NCBI RefSeq assembly: GCF_015709225.1
Contig: NZ_JADNRS010000007.1
Coordinates: 1-34,340, forward strand
Direction of reading: 5' to 3'
DNA: 34,340 bases
Origin: Acholeplasma laidlawii
Lineage (GTDB): Bacteria; Bacillota_I; Bacilli_A; Acholeplasmatales; Acholeplasmataceae
The notes beneath the pieces are model-generated. The model saw only the letters and a program-made list of their open reading frames with translations. It did not search any database and was not told the origin of the DNA. Shown in pieces: positions 24,751 to 33,703 of the stretch. The stretch's first letter is position 1, and every line of letters begins with the position of its first letter. Position numbers and translations under genes: made by a program.

Positions 24751-27437
24751 TTAAGACCCTCCAGAACGCTTTCACAACGTAAACATACGTCATCTTGATT
24801 TACTTCTTTAACGATATTCCAACATCTTGCACAAACATGTCCATCAGCTTTAGAAACTTTAATATCTAATTGATCTGCTTTGGATATATGGACACTTGAA
24901 ACAATAAGTATTTTATCTAATTTATCTAATAAATCTAAATATTCAAGTGCATCATAAGTTGTTTGATCCACACTTAAATTTAGGTGAGCATCCAGTGATT
25001 TACCAATCACTTTTGCTTCACGAGCTAGTTCTAAATGTTTTAATACATGATTTCTTAGTTCGTCAAATATGTCATATTTTACTTGTAGTTTTGGTTCTTT
25101 TAGTTTACCACCAATTGGCATTTTTTCCAAATAGATGTTGTCATATTCTTTATATTTAAGACTATCGTAAGCCTCTGAAGTTGTATGAGGCATGATAGGT
25201 GTTAATAATCTAAGTAATCCTAATAGTATATCATAAATTGTTGATTGGATAGCACGACGTTCAAAATCATCTTCCGCATCACAATATAGGCTATCTTTTG
25301 TATAGTCTAGGTAGAATGCTGATAAATCATTTACTACAAATGGAATAATCAGTCTTGTAACTTCAACAAAGTTGTATTTTGCATAACTCTCATTCACTTT
25401 TGTAGCTAAAACATAGTATTTATCAGTCATAACACGGTTTAATTGCCCACGCATAGACCAACCAATATAATTTTCTTCCGGATTAAAACCATCTAAAACA
25501 CCAAGCATAAATCTGAATGTATTTCTAAACTTTCTGTAACTTTCAGAAACTTGCTTCATTAAATCATTAGAAATACGCACGTCTGCTTCGTAGTCTACAG
25601 ATGCAACCCATAATCTTAAGACATCGGCACCTTGATCGTTCATGACAGTTAAAGGGTCAATGACGTTACCTAAAGATTTAGACATCTTTCTACCTTTACC
25701 ATCTAAAACGAAACCGTGTGAAACAATTTCTTTGTATGGAGATACACCATCTACTGCGATTGCTGTAGTTAAACTTGAGTTAAACCATCCTCTATATTGA
25801 TCTGAACCTTCTAAATACATATCCGCAGGAAATGTTAGTCCACGACGTTTTAATATATTATAAGATGTACCACTATCAAACCAAACATCCATGATGTCTA
25901 GTTCTTTCGTTAAGTCTCTTGGTCCTTTATAATCATCTGGTAAAAGTTTTTCTACATCCCATTCATACCAAATATCTGATCCGTGTACTTCAAATAATGA
26001 GGCTACATGATCAATTAGTTTTCTATCTAGTAAAGGATTATTTTCATTATCATAGAAGATTGGAATTGGAACACCCCAAACACGTTGACGGCTAATGACC
26101 CAGTCATTACGGTCTTTAATCATGTTTGTAAGTCTCACCTCACCCCAGGAAGTATGCCATTTAACACCTTTGATTGCTTCAAGTAAATCACCTTTTAACA
26201 TATCAATACTTGCAAACCATTGAGGTGTAGATCTAAAGATGACAGGCTTTTTAGTACGCCAGTCATGAGGATATGAGTGGGTAATCGTTTCATCATATAA
26301 TAAATGACCATTTTCACGTAAATCTTCTACGATTTGTGCGTTAGCTTTTTCATAGAACATACCAGCATAAGGGCCTGCTTCTTCAGTCATGTGACCTTTT
26401 TCATCAACTGGTGAAAGTAGGTCTAGATTATATTTTTTACCTACAAAATAGTCATCTTCCCCGTGTCCAGGTGCTGTATGTACTAGACCAGTACCATCTT
26501 CAGCTGTAACGTGTTCACCTAAGATAATCGGGCTTACACGGTCATATAATGGGTGCTTATAGTTCATGAACTCTAGTGTGCTACCTTTGAATTCTTTTAG
26601 TACTTTCGCATTTAAAAAGCCTAATTTTTCTAATAATTTAGGAAGTAATTCTTTTAATGCAATATAATTTTTACCCTCATTATTAAACCATACATAATCA
26701 AAATTTGGATGCACTGAAACAGCTAGGTTCGCTGGTAGTGTCCAAGGTGTAGTTGTCCAAATAAGTAGTCTAGTATTTGGGAATTTATCACCCATCATAT
26801 CAAATCCAACATAAATAGATTTTGATTGTTTATCCATATACTCGATTTCAGCCTCAGCAAATGCTGATTCTGAGGATGGTGACCAATAGATAGGTTTTAA
26901 ACCTTTATAAATAATGCCTTTATCGACCATTTGACTAAATACTCTGACTTGGTCAGCAATATAAGATTTATCTAATGTTAAATAAGGATTACCCCAATCA
27001 CCTAAGATGCCTAAACGTTTAAATTGTGCTTTTTGTACTTCTACTTGTTTTATCGCATACTCTCTACAGATTTTTCTAAACTCTGCACGTGTGAGTTGTT
27101 TACGATCTACACCACTTTTGGTAACTTCATTTTCAATCGGTAAACCATGCGTATCCCAACCTGGAATATATGGGGTATAACGACCTGACATCGTTTGATA
27201 TCTTAAAACAAAGTCTTTTAAAGTCTTTTGAAAGGCATGACCTATATGAATGTTATTATTAGCATATGGTGGCCCATCATGTAAAACAAATGGTGTATTA
27301 TCTTTATTTTTTTCTAATACTTTATTGTATAAATCGATTGATTCCCAATGCTTTTGAATTTCAGGTTCTCTTTTACCAAGATTACCTCTCATTTCAAAAT
27401 CAGTTTTAGGCATTAAAAGTGTGTCTTTATAGTTCAT
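24747..27437 (-). CDS. ileS: Isoleucyl-tRNA synthetase
   Basis: Charges tRNA-Ile. Class I motifs HIGH (residues 64-67, NNIHIGHAFQ) and KMSKS (GRKMSKSLGN) are intact, as is the editing-domain stretch LIWTTTPWTLPANLA. A C-terminal zinc finger is present (CARC...CLRC). 896 residues, close to Bacillus IleS in size and type. Expression is governed by the T-box leader immediately upstream. surE overlaps its stop. Confidence 0.98.
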   Translation of the reverse strand: MNYKDTLLMPKTDFEMRGNLGKREPEIQKHWESIDLYNKVLEKNKDNTPFVLHDGPPYANNNIHIGHAFQKTLKDFVLRYQTMSGRYTPYIPGWDTHGLPIENEVTKSGVDRKQLTRAEFRKICREYAIKQVEVQKAQFKRLGILGDWGNPYLTLDKSYIADQVRVFSQMVDKGIIYKGLKPIYWSPSSESAFAEAEIEYMDKQSKSIYVGFDMMGDKFPNTRLLIWTTTPWTLPANLAVSVHPNFDYVWFNNEGKNYIALKELLPKLLEKLGFLNAKVLKEFKGSTLEFMNYKHPLYDRVSPIILGEHVTAEDGTGLVHTAPGHGEDDYFVGKKYNLDLLSPVDEKGHMTEEAGPYAGMFYEKANAQIVEDLRENGHLLYDETITHSYPHDWRTKKPVIFRSTPQWFASIDMLKGDLLEAIKGVKWHTSWGEVRLTNMIKDRNDWVISRQRVWGVPIPIFYDNENNPLLDRKLIDHVASLFEVHGSDIWYEWDVEKLLPDDYKGPRDLTKELDIMDVWFDSGTSYNILKRRGLTFPADMYLEGSDQYRGWFNSSLTTAIAVDGVSPYKEIVSHGFVLDGKGRKMSKSLGNVIDPLTVMNDQGADVLRLWVASVDYEADVRISNDLMKQVSESYRKFRNTFRFMLGVLDGFNPEENYIGWSMRGQLNRVMTDKYYVLATKVNESYAKYNFVEVTRLIIPFVVNDLSAFYLDYTKDSLYCDAEDDFERRAIQSTIYDILLGLLRLLTPIMPHTTSEAYDSLKYKEYDNIYLEKMPIGGKLKEPKLQVKYDIFDELRNHVLKHLELAREAKVIGKSLDAHLNLSVDQTTYDALEYLDLLDKLDKILIVSSVHISKADQLDIKVSKADGHVCARCWNIVKEVNQDDVCLRCESVLEGLK

Positions 27438-27461
27438 ATGAATATCCTTCCTTTTATTAAA

Positions 27462-27494
27462 TAAAAACGTCCTTAAAAATAAATTCTAAGGACG
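27462..27494 (-). terminator. T-box-controlled terminator
   Basis: Minus-strand CGTCCTTA / TAAGGACG stem with TTTTTATTT. The 5' arm is shared with the antiterminator of the T-box. Confidence 0.92.
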
Positions 27495-27657
27495 AAAGTC
27501 AAATTCGCGGTACCACCTTAGTTCACAATTAATCATTGTGCACTCAATTGATTTTTATGCTTGCTCCTAGTTGATAATAGCTGTTGTGTTTGTTTATAAG
27601 GCTTACACCATCCCTTACTCGCTTTAAACCTTTACAAGGCTACCTGTTCTAATCATT
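27462..27657 (-). ncRNA. T-box leader, isoleucine specific
   Basis: tRNA-sensing leader of ileS. The T-box core AAGGTGGTACCGCG is at 27506-27519 on the minus strand. The distal stem I element GCGAGTAAGGGATGGTGTAAG and a specifier-like ATC (Ile; about 27573-27575) followed by A lie upstream. The switch is visible. CTAAGG (27516-27521) can pair with CCTTAG (27486-27491) to form the antiterminator. Alternatively CGTCCTTA (27487-27494) pairs with TAAGGACG (27468-27475) plus a T-run to form the terminator. Uncharged tRNA-Ile should favour read-through. It begins right after the sepF stop. Confidence 0.95.
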
Positions 27658-27663
27658 GCAATA

Positions 27664-27990
27664 TTAATTTAAATTTGTTTTTAACCAAGTTTCCACTGTT
27701 TGGTCATCATATAGTTCTTTGTTACCAAATAAATATGTTGTTTCATTGATTTCAACAATATGACCGCTAATTGCGTATACAACACCAGACATAAATGCTA
27801 TCGCTTTATTGGCTCTGTCAATGTGAAGTGCCTCAAAATTAAGTATGAGTGGCGCACCATCCATCATTTGTTTAGCTAGTGCTGTGATATATGCATCATC
27901 ATCATTTTTTAATTGTTCCATAATGAAACGGTCAGCAGTTTGAATATGAACTTGTTGATTCTTTTGCTTTTTTTTACCAAATAAACCCAT
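27664..27990 (-). CDS. sepF: Cell division protein SepF
   Basis: FtsZ-binding protein that tethers and bundles the Z ring at the membrane. The 108-residue product has the SepF core: ADRFIMEQLKNDDDAYITALAKQMMDGAPLILNFEAL, then FMSGVVYAISGHIVEINETTYLFGN. The N-terminus is short (MGLFGKKKQKNQQ) compared with the longer linker of Bacillus SepF, so membrane binding may rest on MGLFGKKK. Its ATG shares a base with the yggS stop. The T-box leader follows directly. Confidence 0.9.
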   Translation of the reverse strand: MGLFGKKKQKNQQVHIQTADRFIMEQLKNDDDAYITALAKQMMDGAPLILNFEALHIDRANKAIAFMSGVVYAISGHIVEINETTYLFGNKELYDDQTVETWLKTNLN

Positions 27991-28583
27991 TATATGACCC
28001 CTTTAAATAGTGATCCAATGCGTAAGAAATCACTGTGATATTTAAGTGCTAATTCATAATCATTACTCATGCCCATGGATGTGTAGTTGAGATTGTACTT
28101 AATCTTTAAATCATTTAGTGTTTTAAATATTTCTTCGGTTCTTACAACATCATCTATCGCACCTATTGCCATAAATCCGATTAGATTAATTTTATCATAT
28201 TTTTTAATTTCTTGTATGAATTCATCTAGATTTTCTATTAAAATACCCTCTTTATTGTCGTTTTTTTCCAAATTTATTTGAATAAAACAATTTAATGGTG
28301 TATTTCTATATTTTTGAATGATGCTTGCTAGCTTAATTGAGTCTAATGTATGAAGATAATCTATTTCATTGATTATGAGTTTTGTCTTATTGGATTGTAG
28401 ATGTCCGATTAAGTGCCATGAAATATCTTTTAAGTCCTTTAAGGATGATTTTTTATCTAATAAACTTTGAACATAGTTCTCACCAAAGTGTCTTGCTCCA
28501 AGATTATAGATTTTTGTCATCTCATCGGTACTAAAATATTTACTTGCTACAATCGTTTTATCTAAATACTTTAAGAAACTCAT
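27990..28583 (-). CDS. yggS: PLP homeostasis protein YggS/YlmE, short form
   Basis: Pyridoxal-phosphate-binding protein of the YggS/PLPBP family. PLP Lys15 lies in TIVASKYFS. The motifs FGENYVQ, WHLIGHLQSNK and MGMSNDYELALKYHSDFLRIGSLFKG are present. At 197 residues it is about 30 shorter than usual because the N-terminal helix and C-terminal end are trimmed. In Bacillus ylmE stands just before sepF, as here. It overlaps ychF by an ATGA. Confidence 0.92.
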   Translation of the reverse strand: MSFLKYLDKTIVASKYFSTDEMTKIYNLGARHFGENYVQSLLDKKSSLKDLKDISWHLIGHLQSNKTKLIINEIDYLHTLDSIKLASIIQKYRNTPLNCFIQINLEKNDNKEGILIENLDEFIQEIKKYDKINLIGFMAIGAIDDVVRTEEIFKTLNDLKIKYNLNYTSMGMSNDYELALKYHSDFLRIGSLFKGVI

Positions 28584-29680
28584 ACATTAAACCTGAATAG
28601 AATGATGTCACCATCTTGAACAACATATTCTTTACCTTCGATACGCACCTTACCTTTTTCTTTAGCAAGTAATGGTGTACCAAATTCAATTAAGTCTTTA
28701 TAAGCAAGTACTTCTGCTTTGATAAAGCCACGTTCAAAGTCAGTATGAATAATACCAGCAGCCTCAGGTGCTTTCGTACCTGTTTTAAATGTCCAAGCAC
28801 GTGCTTCCATTGGTCCACATGTAAAGTAAGTATTTAATCCAAGTAATTTATATCCACTTACAATAACAGTATCTAATCCTGAAGATGTTAAGCCATAACT
28901 TTCCATAAAGATTGCTTGTTCTTCCGGATCATCTAATGAAGATATTTCATATTCAACTTGTGCAGAAATCGGAATGATTTCTATGCTTTCTTTTATAGCT
29001 TTAGCTTTTAAAGTTTGAAAATATGGATTACTTTCAGGATCTGCTAAATCTGTTTCAGCCATATTTGCGATGTATAAAGCAGGTTTAAGACTTAATAAGT
29101 TAAATCCTTTAACAATTTTCTCTTCTTCATCAGTAAAATCTAAGACAGATGTAGGTAGTTCATTTTCAATCATGTGTTTTACTTTAAGTAATGCTGATTG
29201 TTCTATGATAGCTTCCTTAATTTTCACCTTAACTTGTTTTTCTAAACGAGCTAGTCTCTTGTCAACAGATTCTAAATCAGATAATCTTAATTCGATTTCA
29301 ATAATTTCTAAATCTCTTAATGGATCGACCTTACCCTCTACGTGGGTGATTTCAGAATCTTCAAAACAACGTATAACGTGTGCAATAGCGTCCACTTGGC
29401 GAATGTGGCTTAAAAATTGATTACCTAAACCTTCACCACTTGATGCGCCTTTTACTAAACCAGCAATATCAATAAACTCAATCGTCGTTGGAATGATTTT
29501 TCCAGACTTATAAATGGCAGCTAATTTTTCTAAGCGCTCATCTTTAACATGAACAACACCAACGTTTGGATCGATGGTTGCAAATGGATAGTTTGCTGCT
29601 GTCACTTGAGATTTAGTTATTGCGTTAAACAATGTGGATTTACCTACGTTAGGTAAACCTACAATACCAATACTTAACAT
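28580..29680 (-). CDS. ychF: Redox-regulated ATPase YchF
   Basis: Obg-family P-loop protein that binds ATP rather than GTP and associates with ribosomes. P-loop GLPNVGKST (residues 8-16), switch region ANYPFATIDPNVGVV, FIDIAGLVKGAS, and the YchF-type NMAE (YIANMAETDL) in place of NKxD. The C-terminal TGS-like domain ends VQDGDIILFRFNV. 366 residues, full length. AAAGG lies about 10 nt before the ATG. Confidence 0.97.
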   Translation of the reverse strand: MLSIGIVGLPNVGKSTLFNAITKSQVTAANYPFATIDPNVGVVHVKDERLEKLAAIYKSGKIIPTTIEFIDIAGLVKGASSGEGLGNQFLSHIRQVDAIAHVIRCFEDSEITHVEGKVDPLRDLEIIEIELRLSDLESVDKRLARLEKQVKVKIKEAIIEQSALLKVKHMIENELPTSVLDFTDEEEKIVKGFNLLSLKPALYIANMAETDLADPESNPYFQTLKAKAIKESIEIIPISAQVEYEISSLDDPEEQAIFMESYGLTSSGLDTVIVSGYKLLGLNTYFTCGPMEARAWTFKTGTKAPEAAGIIHTDFERGFIKAEVLAYKDLIEFGTPLLAKEKGKVRIEGKEYVVQDGDIILFRFNV

Positions 29681-29696
29681 AATCTTAATACCTTTC

Positions 29697-29720
29697 GTTA
29701 AAAAAGGCTTTCGCCTCTTT
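29697..29720 (-). terminator. Weak terminator between ftsZ and ychF
   Basis: Minus-strand AGGC-gaaa-GCCT with flanking A and T runs, starting at the ftsZ stop. The core stem is only 4 bp plus A:T and wobble pairs, so some read-through is likely. Confidence 0.55.
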
Positions 29721-30841
29721 TATTTTCTATGTAACCAAGAAGGTAATGTACGCTTCTTAGTATCTTCACCAGATGCTTCCTTATCATTTAAAGGCTCTAA
29801 TCCAGTATCTGTTATTTTTACTTGTTGTGTACTATTGTTTCTAAAGATGTCACCAGCAATCTTTTCGACTTCATTGCCTTTAGCACGAAGTTCATAACCA
29901 GTTGCAACGATTGTAACAATCATTTCATCTTCTAAATCAACACTAACTGTATGACCGTAAATAACGTTTAAATCAGACTCAGTTGCATTTCTAATTTCAG
30001 TTAATGCAGCTTCAATTTCAAATAATGTTACTTCGGCTCCAGAAGAGATATTTACGATCGCATCTGTTGCACCATCAATAGATACTTCTAATAATTTGGA
30101 ATGGATTGCTTTTCTAGCTGCTTCAATCGCACGGTTTTCACCACTAGCCATACCAATACCCATTAGGGCTGTACCTTTATTTTCCATCACAGTTCTAACG
30201 TCAGCAAAGTCAACGTTGATCATACCAGGAACTGCAATAATTTCAGCAATACCTTGCACACCTTGTCGTAATACTTTATCAGATTCTCTAAATGCATCTA
30301 GTAATTGCATGTCTCTATCCGCAATTGAGAATAATCTTTCATTTGGTATTACAATTAAAGTGTCAACATTTGGTTTTAACTCTTCAAGTCCAGTAATTGC
30401 ATGTTGCATACGCAGTGGACCTTCAAATACGAATGGCTTTGTTACGATACCAATGGTTAGAACACCTAGTTCTTTAGCAATACGTGCAACTACAGGTGCA
30501 GCACCAGTACCAGTTCCACCACCCATACCAGCAGTAATAAAAACCATATCTGCATCAGATAGTACTTCTCTAATTTCATCCTCAGATTCTAATGCTGCTT
30601 GCTTACCAATAGCTGGTTTTGCGCCGGCACCTAATCCTCTGGTTAATTTTTTTCCTAATTGAATACGCTCATCTGCCTTTGATACCTTAAGTACCTGAGC
30701 ATCGGTATTCATTGCAACATATGAAACCCCTCTAACATCATTTTCAATCATGCGGTTTACTGCAGAGTTACCTCCACCACCGACACCGACGACCTTGATA
30801 ACGGGCTTTTGATTAAATTCGTCGTTAAATCCAAAAACCAT
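29720..30841 (-). CDS. ftsZ: Cell division protein FtsZ
   Basis: Tubulin-like GTPase forming the Z ring. [15 protein letters not shown] and the tubulin signature [10 protein letters not shown] are present. The T7-loop region ([18 protein letters not shown]) is intact. The C-terminal peptide [10 protein letters not shown] resembles the conserved tail that binds SepF and FtsA. ATG 30841 (MVFGFNDEF) is chosen because TAGGAGTG lies 5 nt upstream; in-frame ATGs further up lack an SD. 373 residues. Confidence 0.97.
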   Translation of the reverse strand: MVFGFNDEFNQKPVIKVVGVGGGGNSAVNRMIENDVRGVSYVAMNTDAQVLKVSKADERIQLGKKLTRGLGAGAKPAIGKQAALESEDEIREVLSDADMVFITAGMGGGTGTGAAPVVARIAKELGVLTIGIVTKPFVFEGPLRMQHAITGLEELKPNVDTLIVIPNERLFSIADRDMQLLDAFRESDKVLRQGVQGIAEIIAVPGMINVDFADVRTVMENKGTALMGIGMASGENRAIEAARKAIHSKLLEVSIDGATDAIVNISSGAEVTLFEIEAALTEIRNATESDLNVIYGHTVSVDLEDEMIVTIVATGYELRAKGNEVEKIAGDIFRNNSTQQVKITDTGLEPLNDKEASGEDTKKRTLPSWLHRK

Positions 30842-30901
30842 GATATCACTCCTATTCATACTACTCTCATTGTAAACTATTTTCACTAAAAAATAAAGAC
30901 T

Positions 30902-32017
30902 TTAGTAACTTACTTTAGGATAATTCGTTCTTTCATAAAACTCATCTTTAAAATCTAGTAATCTATCGTCTTTGATTGCTTGTCTAATTTCTGCCATTAA
31001 ATGCTTTAAGTATGCCAAATTTTGAATACTTACGAGTCTTTGACCTAGTTGTTCTTCCGCTTTAAATAAGTGTCTAATATAACTCTTAGAATATTTTGAA
31101 ACACTTGTTTGTAGATTTGGATCTAGACTTGACATATCACGTTCAAATTGTTTATTTTTAATAGTCACTTTACCGATAGTTGTAAGTGCAGTACCATGTC
31201 TAGCATTTCTAGTTGGCAGTACACAGTCAAACATATCTACACCATTAATCACGTTTTCTAGTAAGTCCTCAGGTGCACCAACACCCATTAAATAACGCGG
31301 TTTATTAAATGGTAAAATCGGGTTTAAATGTTTTGTCATTTCATACATTTCAGCCTTTGTTTCACCAACAGATAATCCACCAATAGAATAACCTGGGAAA
31401 TCCAGTTTAATAAGCTCTTCAGCACAGTGTGCTCTTAATTCTTTATTTAAACCACCTTGTACAATGCCGAATAAAGCTTGATCAGTTTTTAAAGCTTCTT
31501 TACCTCTTTTTGCCCAACGAATGGTTCTTTCTACTGAATCCTTCATATATTCATAGGATTCATAAGGTGGTGGACATTCATCAAAAGACATAATAATATC
31601 TGCTCCTAAATCCTCTTGAATGCGTATCGCATCTTCAGGACTTAAGAATAATGGAGCACCTGATTTATGATGCTTAAAATGAACTCCTTCTTCTTTAATA
31701 TCACGTAATTTAGCAAGTGAAAATACTTGAAAACCACCAGAATCAGTTAAAAGTGCACCATCCCATTTCATAAACCCACGAATACCACCGTGATCTTTTA
31801 CGATATCTTCACCTGGTTGTTGCCATAGGTGATAGGTGTTTGCTAAGATTAAACCTTCTGAAACTTCTTTAATTTCTTCAACTGTTAATGTTTTTACAGT
31901 AGCCAGTGTACCTACTGGCATAAAAATAGGTGTTTCAAACACACCATGTGGTGTCGTTAATTTACCAAGCCTAGCACCACTTTGCTTACAAACATGTAAT
32001 ACTTCATATGAAATCAA
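30902..32017 (-). CDS. tgt: tRNA-guanine transglycosylase, zinc site missing
   Basis: Exchanges G34 for preQ1 (bacteria) in tRNAs with GUN anticodons. Catalytic parts are intact: [45 protein letters not shown] and nucleophile Asp in [16 protein letters not shown]. The usual zinc ligands are absent. The CxCxxC loop after LDP reads [10 protein letters not shown], and the His of the later SIHNL is Gln (SIQNL). The start is TTG 32017 (MISYEVLH), with GGTGG 7 nt upstream. The ATG at 32035 falls at the predicted transcript start and has no SD. Divergent from queT. Confidence 0.93.
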   Translation of the reverse strand: MISYEVLHVCKQSGARLGKLTTPHGVFETPIFMPVGTLATVKTLTVEEIKEVSEGLILANTYHLWQQPGEDIVKDHGGIRGFMKWDGALLTDSGGFQVFSLAKLRDIKEEGVHFKHHKSGAPLFLSPEDAIRIQEDLGADIIMSFDECPPPYESYEYMKDSVERTIRWAKRGKEALKTDQALFGIVQGGLNKELRAHCAEELIKLDFPGYSIGGLSVGETKAEMYEMTKHLNPILPFNKPRYLMGVGAPEDLLENVINGVDMFDCVLPTRNARHGTALTTIGKVTIKNKQFERDMSSLDPNLQTSVSKYSKSYIRHLFKAEEQLGQRLVSIQNLAYLKHLMAEIRQAIKDDRLLDFKDEFYERTNYPKVSY

Positions 32018-32037
32018 AATAAAACCACCTTCCATGG

Positions 32038-32065
32038 TTGAAATTATATCATAAAATGGTAGAAT
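32038..32065 (+). promoter_or_regulatory. Promoter of queT
   Basis: TTGAAA (32038-32043), a 16-nt spacer and TAGAAT (32060-32065). Predicted start about 10-15 nt before the preQ1 riboswitch. Confidence 0.78.
32043..32051 (-). promoter_or_regulatory. Promoter of tgt, overlapping queT promoter
   Basis: Minus-strand TGATATAAT with TATAAT at 32043-32048 and a poor -35. It overlaps the queT -35 on the other strand, so the two genes probably compete for polymerase. Confidence 0.6.
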
Positions 32066-32081
32066 AAGGAATGTAAAAAAT

Positions 32082-32123
32082 AGCGGTAGCCTAGGGAAAT
32101 ACCCGCTTTAACAAAACAAGGAG
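32082..32123 (+). ncRNA. preQ1-I riboswitch controlling queT
   Basis: P1 is AGCGG (32082-32086) with CCGCT (32103-32107). The A-rich tail TTAACAAAACAAGG is identical to my recollection of the tail of the well-studied Thermoanaerobacter tengcongensis preQ1-I aptamer. The loop holds CCT (32090-32092), which can pair with AGG of the tail to close the pseudoknot. AAGGAG (32118-32123) in the tail is also the SD of queT. Ligand binding should thus block translation initiation. The loop is several nucleotides longer than in the short reference aptamers. Confidence 0.9.
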
Positions 32124-32129
32124 TAAAAA

Positions 32130-32621
32130 ATGAAAAAAGGTTTAGATTTAAAAGATATTGTCATACAAATGACTATTTCAGCAATTTATGTTGTTTTAGT
32201 GTTTGTATTTTATTTTATGAGTTTTGAAGCCATTCAATTTAGAATCGCTGAAATACTCTTAGTTCTGGTGTTTTTTAATAAAAAACACACAATAGGGTTA
32301 GTTTTTGGTACGTTTTTAGCAAATTACTTTGGTGCATTTGGTTTAATTGATGCCTTATATGGTTCACTTGCTACACTCTTAGTATGTATCTTCTTGTATA
32401 CTTTTAGAAAACAATGGGTACTTGCATTACTTATCTTTCCAGCATTATTTAATGGTCTAGTGATTGCTTTTGAAATATCTTACCATTTTGACACATTTAA
32501 CGTATATTGGTTCAATTTTGGAACCATTGCACTTGGTGAACTCATAGTCGTTGCACTACTTGGAATTCCATTTATGCTTTCGTTAAAGAAAACAGATGTC
32601 TTAATGGAATATTTGACTTAA
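32130..32621 (+). CDS. queT: preQ1 / queuosine-precursor transporter QueT
   Basis: Substrate-binding S component of an ECF transporter for queuosine precursors. 163 residues with about five to six hydrophobic segments and the family features FEAIQFRIAEILLVLVFFNKKHTIGLVFGTFLANYFGAFGLIDALYGSLATLL. The preQ1 riboswitch in front and the divergent tgt support the substrate. The ECF ATPases and T component must be encoded elsewhere. Its stop overlaps the convergent mutY stop by 4 nt. Confidence 0.92.
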   Translation: MKKGLDLKDIVIQMTISAIYVVLVFVFYFMSFEAIQFRIAEILLVLVFFNKKHTIGLVFGTFLANYFGAFGLIDALYGSLATLLVCIFLYTFRKQWVLALLIFPALFNGLVIAFEISYHFDTFNVYWFNFGTIALGELIVVALLGIPFMLSLKKTDVLMEYLT

Positions 32622-33622
32622 ATTTGCTTTATTTGCTTTTTAACAACTGTGGCGATTGGTACCTTACTAAAATCATGGACGATTTCGTAAGGTGATACGG
32701 TACTATTTACCGTACCACGGTATAAGTTGATTTGCCAAATCATATGCGTAAAAATGTGTTTGATAGGTTGTAACTCATCAAGTAATTGGATCTCTAGGCC
32801 CAATTCTTGAGCTTGAGTTAATGCACCATTTAAACTATCTGATTCAATTTGAACAAATTCATAAAACCCATGTAATAAATCTTCAGTACGCTTACGCATG
32901 AGAAATCCTTCTTTATATTCAAGTATGAATGTGAAGTATTGGATTTCTTTTTTTGTTCTTAAAGGACTCATTTTAGGATAGTTTTGCTGGACATTGTTTA
33001 TGTTTGCTAAACATACATCTTGTAAAGGACAATTATCACATAAAGGATTAGACACCTTACATACAGTTGCACCCAATTCCATCATACTTTGAGTATATAA
33101 GTAAGGATTGTTAGAATTCTCAATGAGTTCTTTATTCAATTCATTTAATTTCTTTTTATGCTTATCCAGTCTAAAATCATCTTCTAGCATTTTTACTCTA
33201 GAAAGCACTCGAATGACGTTACCATCTGTTGCTGGATAAGGTTTATGAAACGCTATCGACATAATTGCACCAGCTGTGTAGGCTCCAATACCCGGTATTT
33301 TTAGTATTTTAAAGTAATCTTCAGGCAACTTACCATCATGATGATCAATAACATATTGTGCACCTTTATGTAGCATTCTAAATCTTTTATAATAACCAAT
33401 ACCTTGTACTACTTTTAATACATCATCTATAGCTGCATCAGCAAGATCATGAATTGTCGGGAAGATAGTTAAAAATCTATCATAAAAAGGTAGCATTGTG
33501 TCTACTTGAGTTTGTTGTAACATAATCTCTGATACCCAAATATGATAAGGGTTATCTGTTTTTCTAAAAGGTAAATCTCGTTTGTTTGCTTGATACCATT
33601 CAAATAATCTTAAATATGCCAT
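32618..33622 (-). CDS. mutY: A/G-specific adenine glycosylase MutY
   Basis: Removes adenine mispaired with 8-oxoguanine. Catalytic Glu32 (SEIMLQQTQV), helix-hairpin-helix IPGIGAYTAGAI, and catalytic Asp133 (ATDGNVIRV) are present. A [4Fe-4S] loop C188-x6-C195-x2-C198-x5-C204 follows. The C-terminal domain (from QYFTFILEYKEGFLMRKR) is the NUDIX-like 8-oxoG sensor, shortened at its end. 334 residues. Convergent with queT and with no terminator between them. Confidence 0.95.
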   Translation of the reverse strand: MAYLRLFEWYQANKRDLPFRKTDNPYHIWVSEIMLQQTQVDTMLPFYDRFLTIFPTIHDLADAAIDDVLKVVQGIGYYKRFRMLHKGAQYVIDHHDGKLPEDYFKILKIPGIGAYTAGAIMSIAFHKPYPATDGNVIRVLSRVKMLEDDFRLDKHKKKLNELNKELIENSNNPYLYTQSMMELGATVCKVSNPLCDNCPLQDVCLANINNVQQNYPKMSPLRTKKEIQYFTFILEYKEGFLMRKRTEDLLHGFYEFVQIESDSLNGALTQAQELGLEIQLLDELQPIKHIFTHMIWQINLYRGTVNSTVSPYEIVHDFSKVPIATVVKKQIKQI

Positions 33623-33703
33623 AATCTCGCTCTCCGAAGCCTATTTTACCAAAATTATCATTTGTTGATGCTAAAATGACTTAGATGAAAGGATGATAAT
33701 GTA

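Noticed and set aside
30096-30662. Plus-strand ORF of 188 codons inside ftsZ
   Set aside because: Antisense shadow of ftsZ; low-complexity Ser/Ile/Pro-rich translation without start signals.
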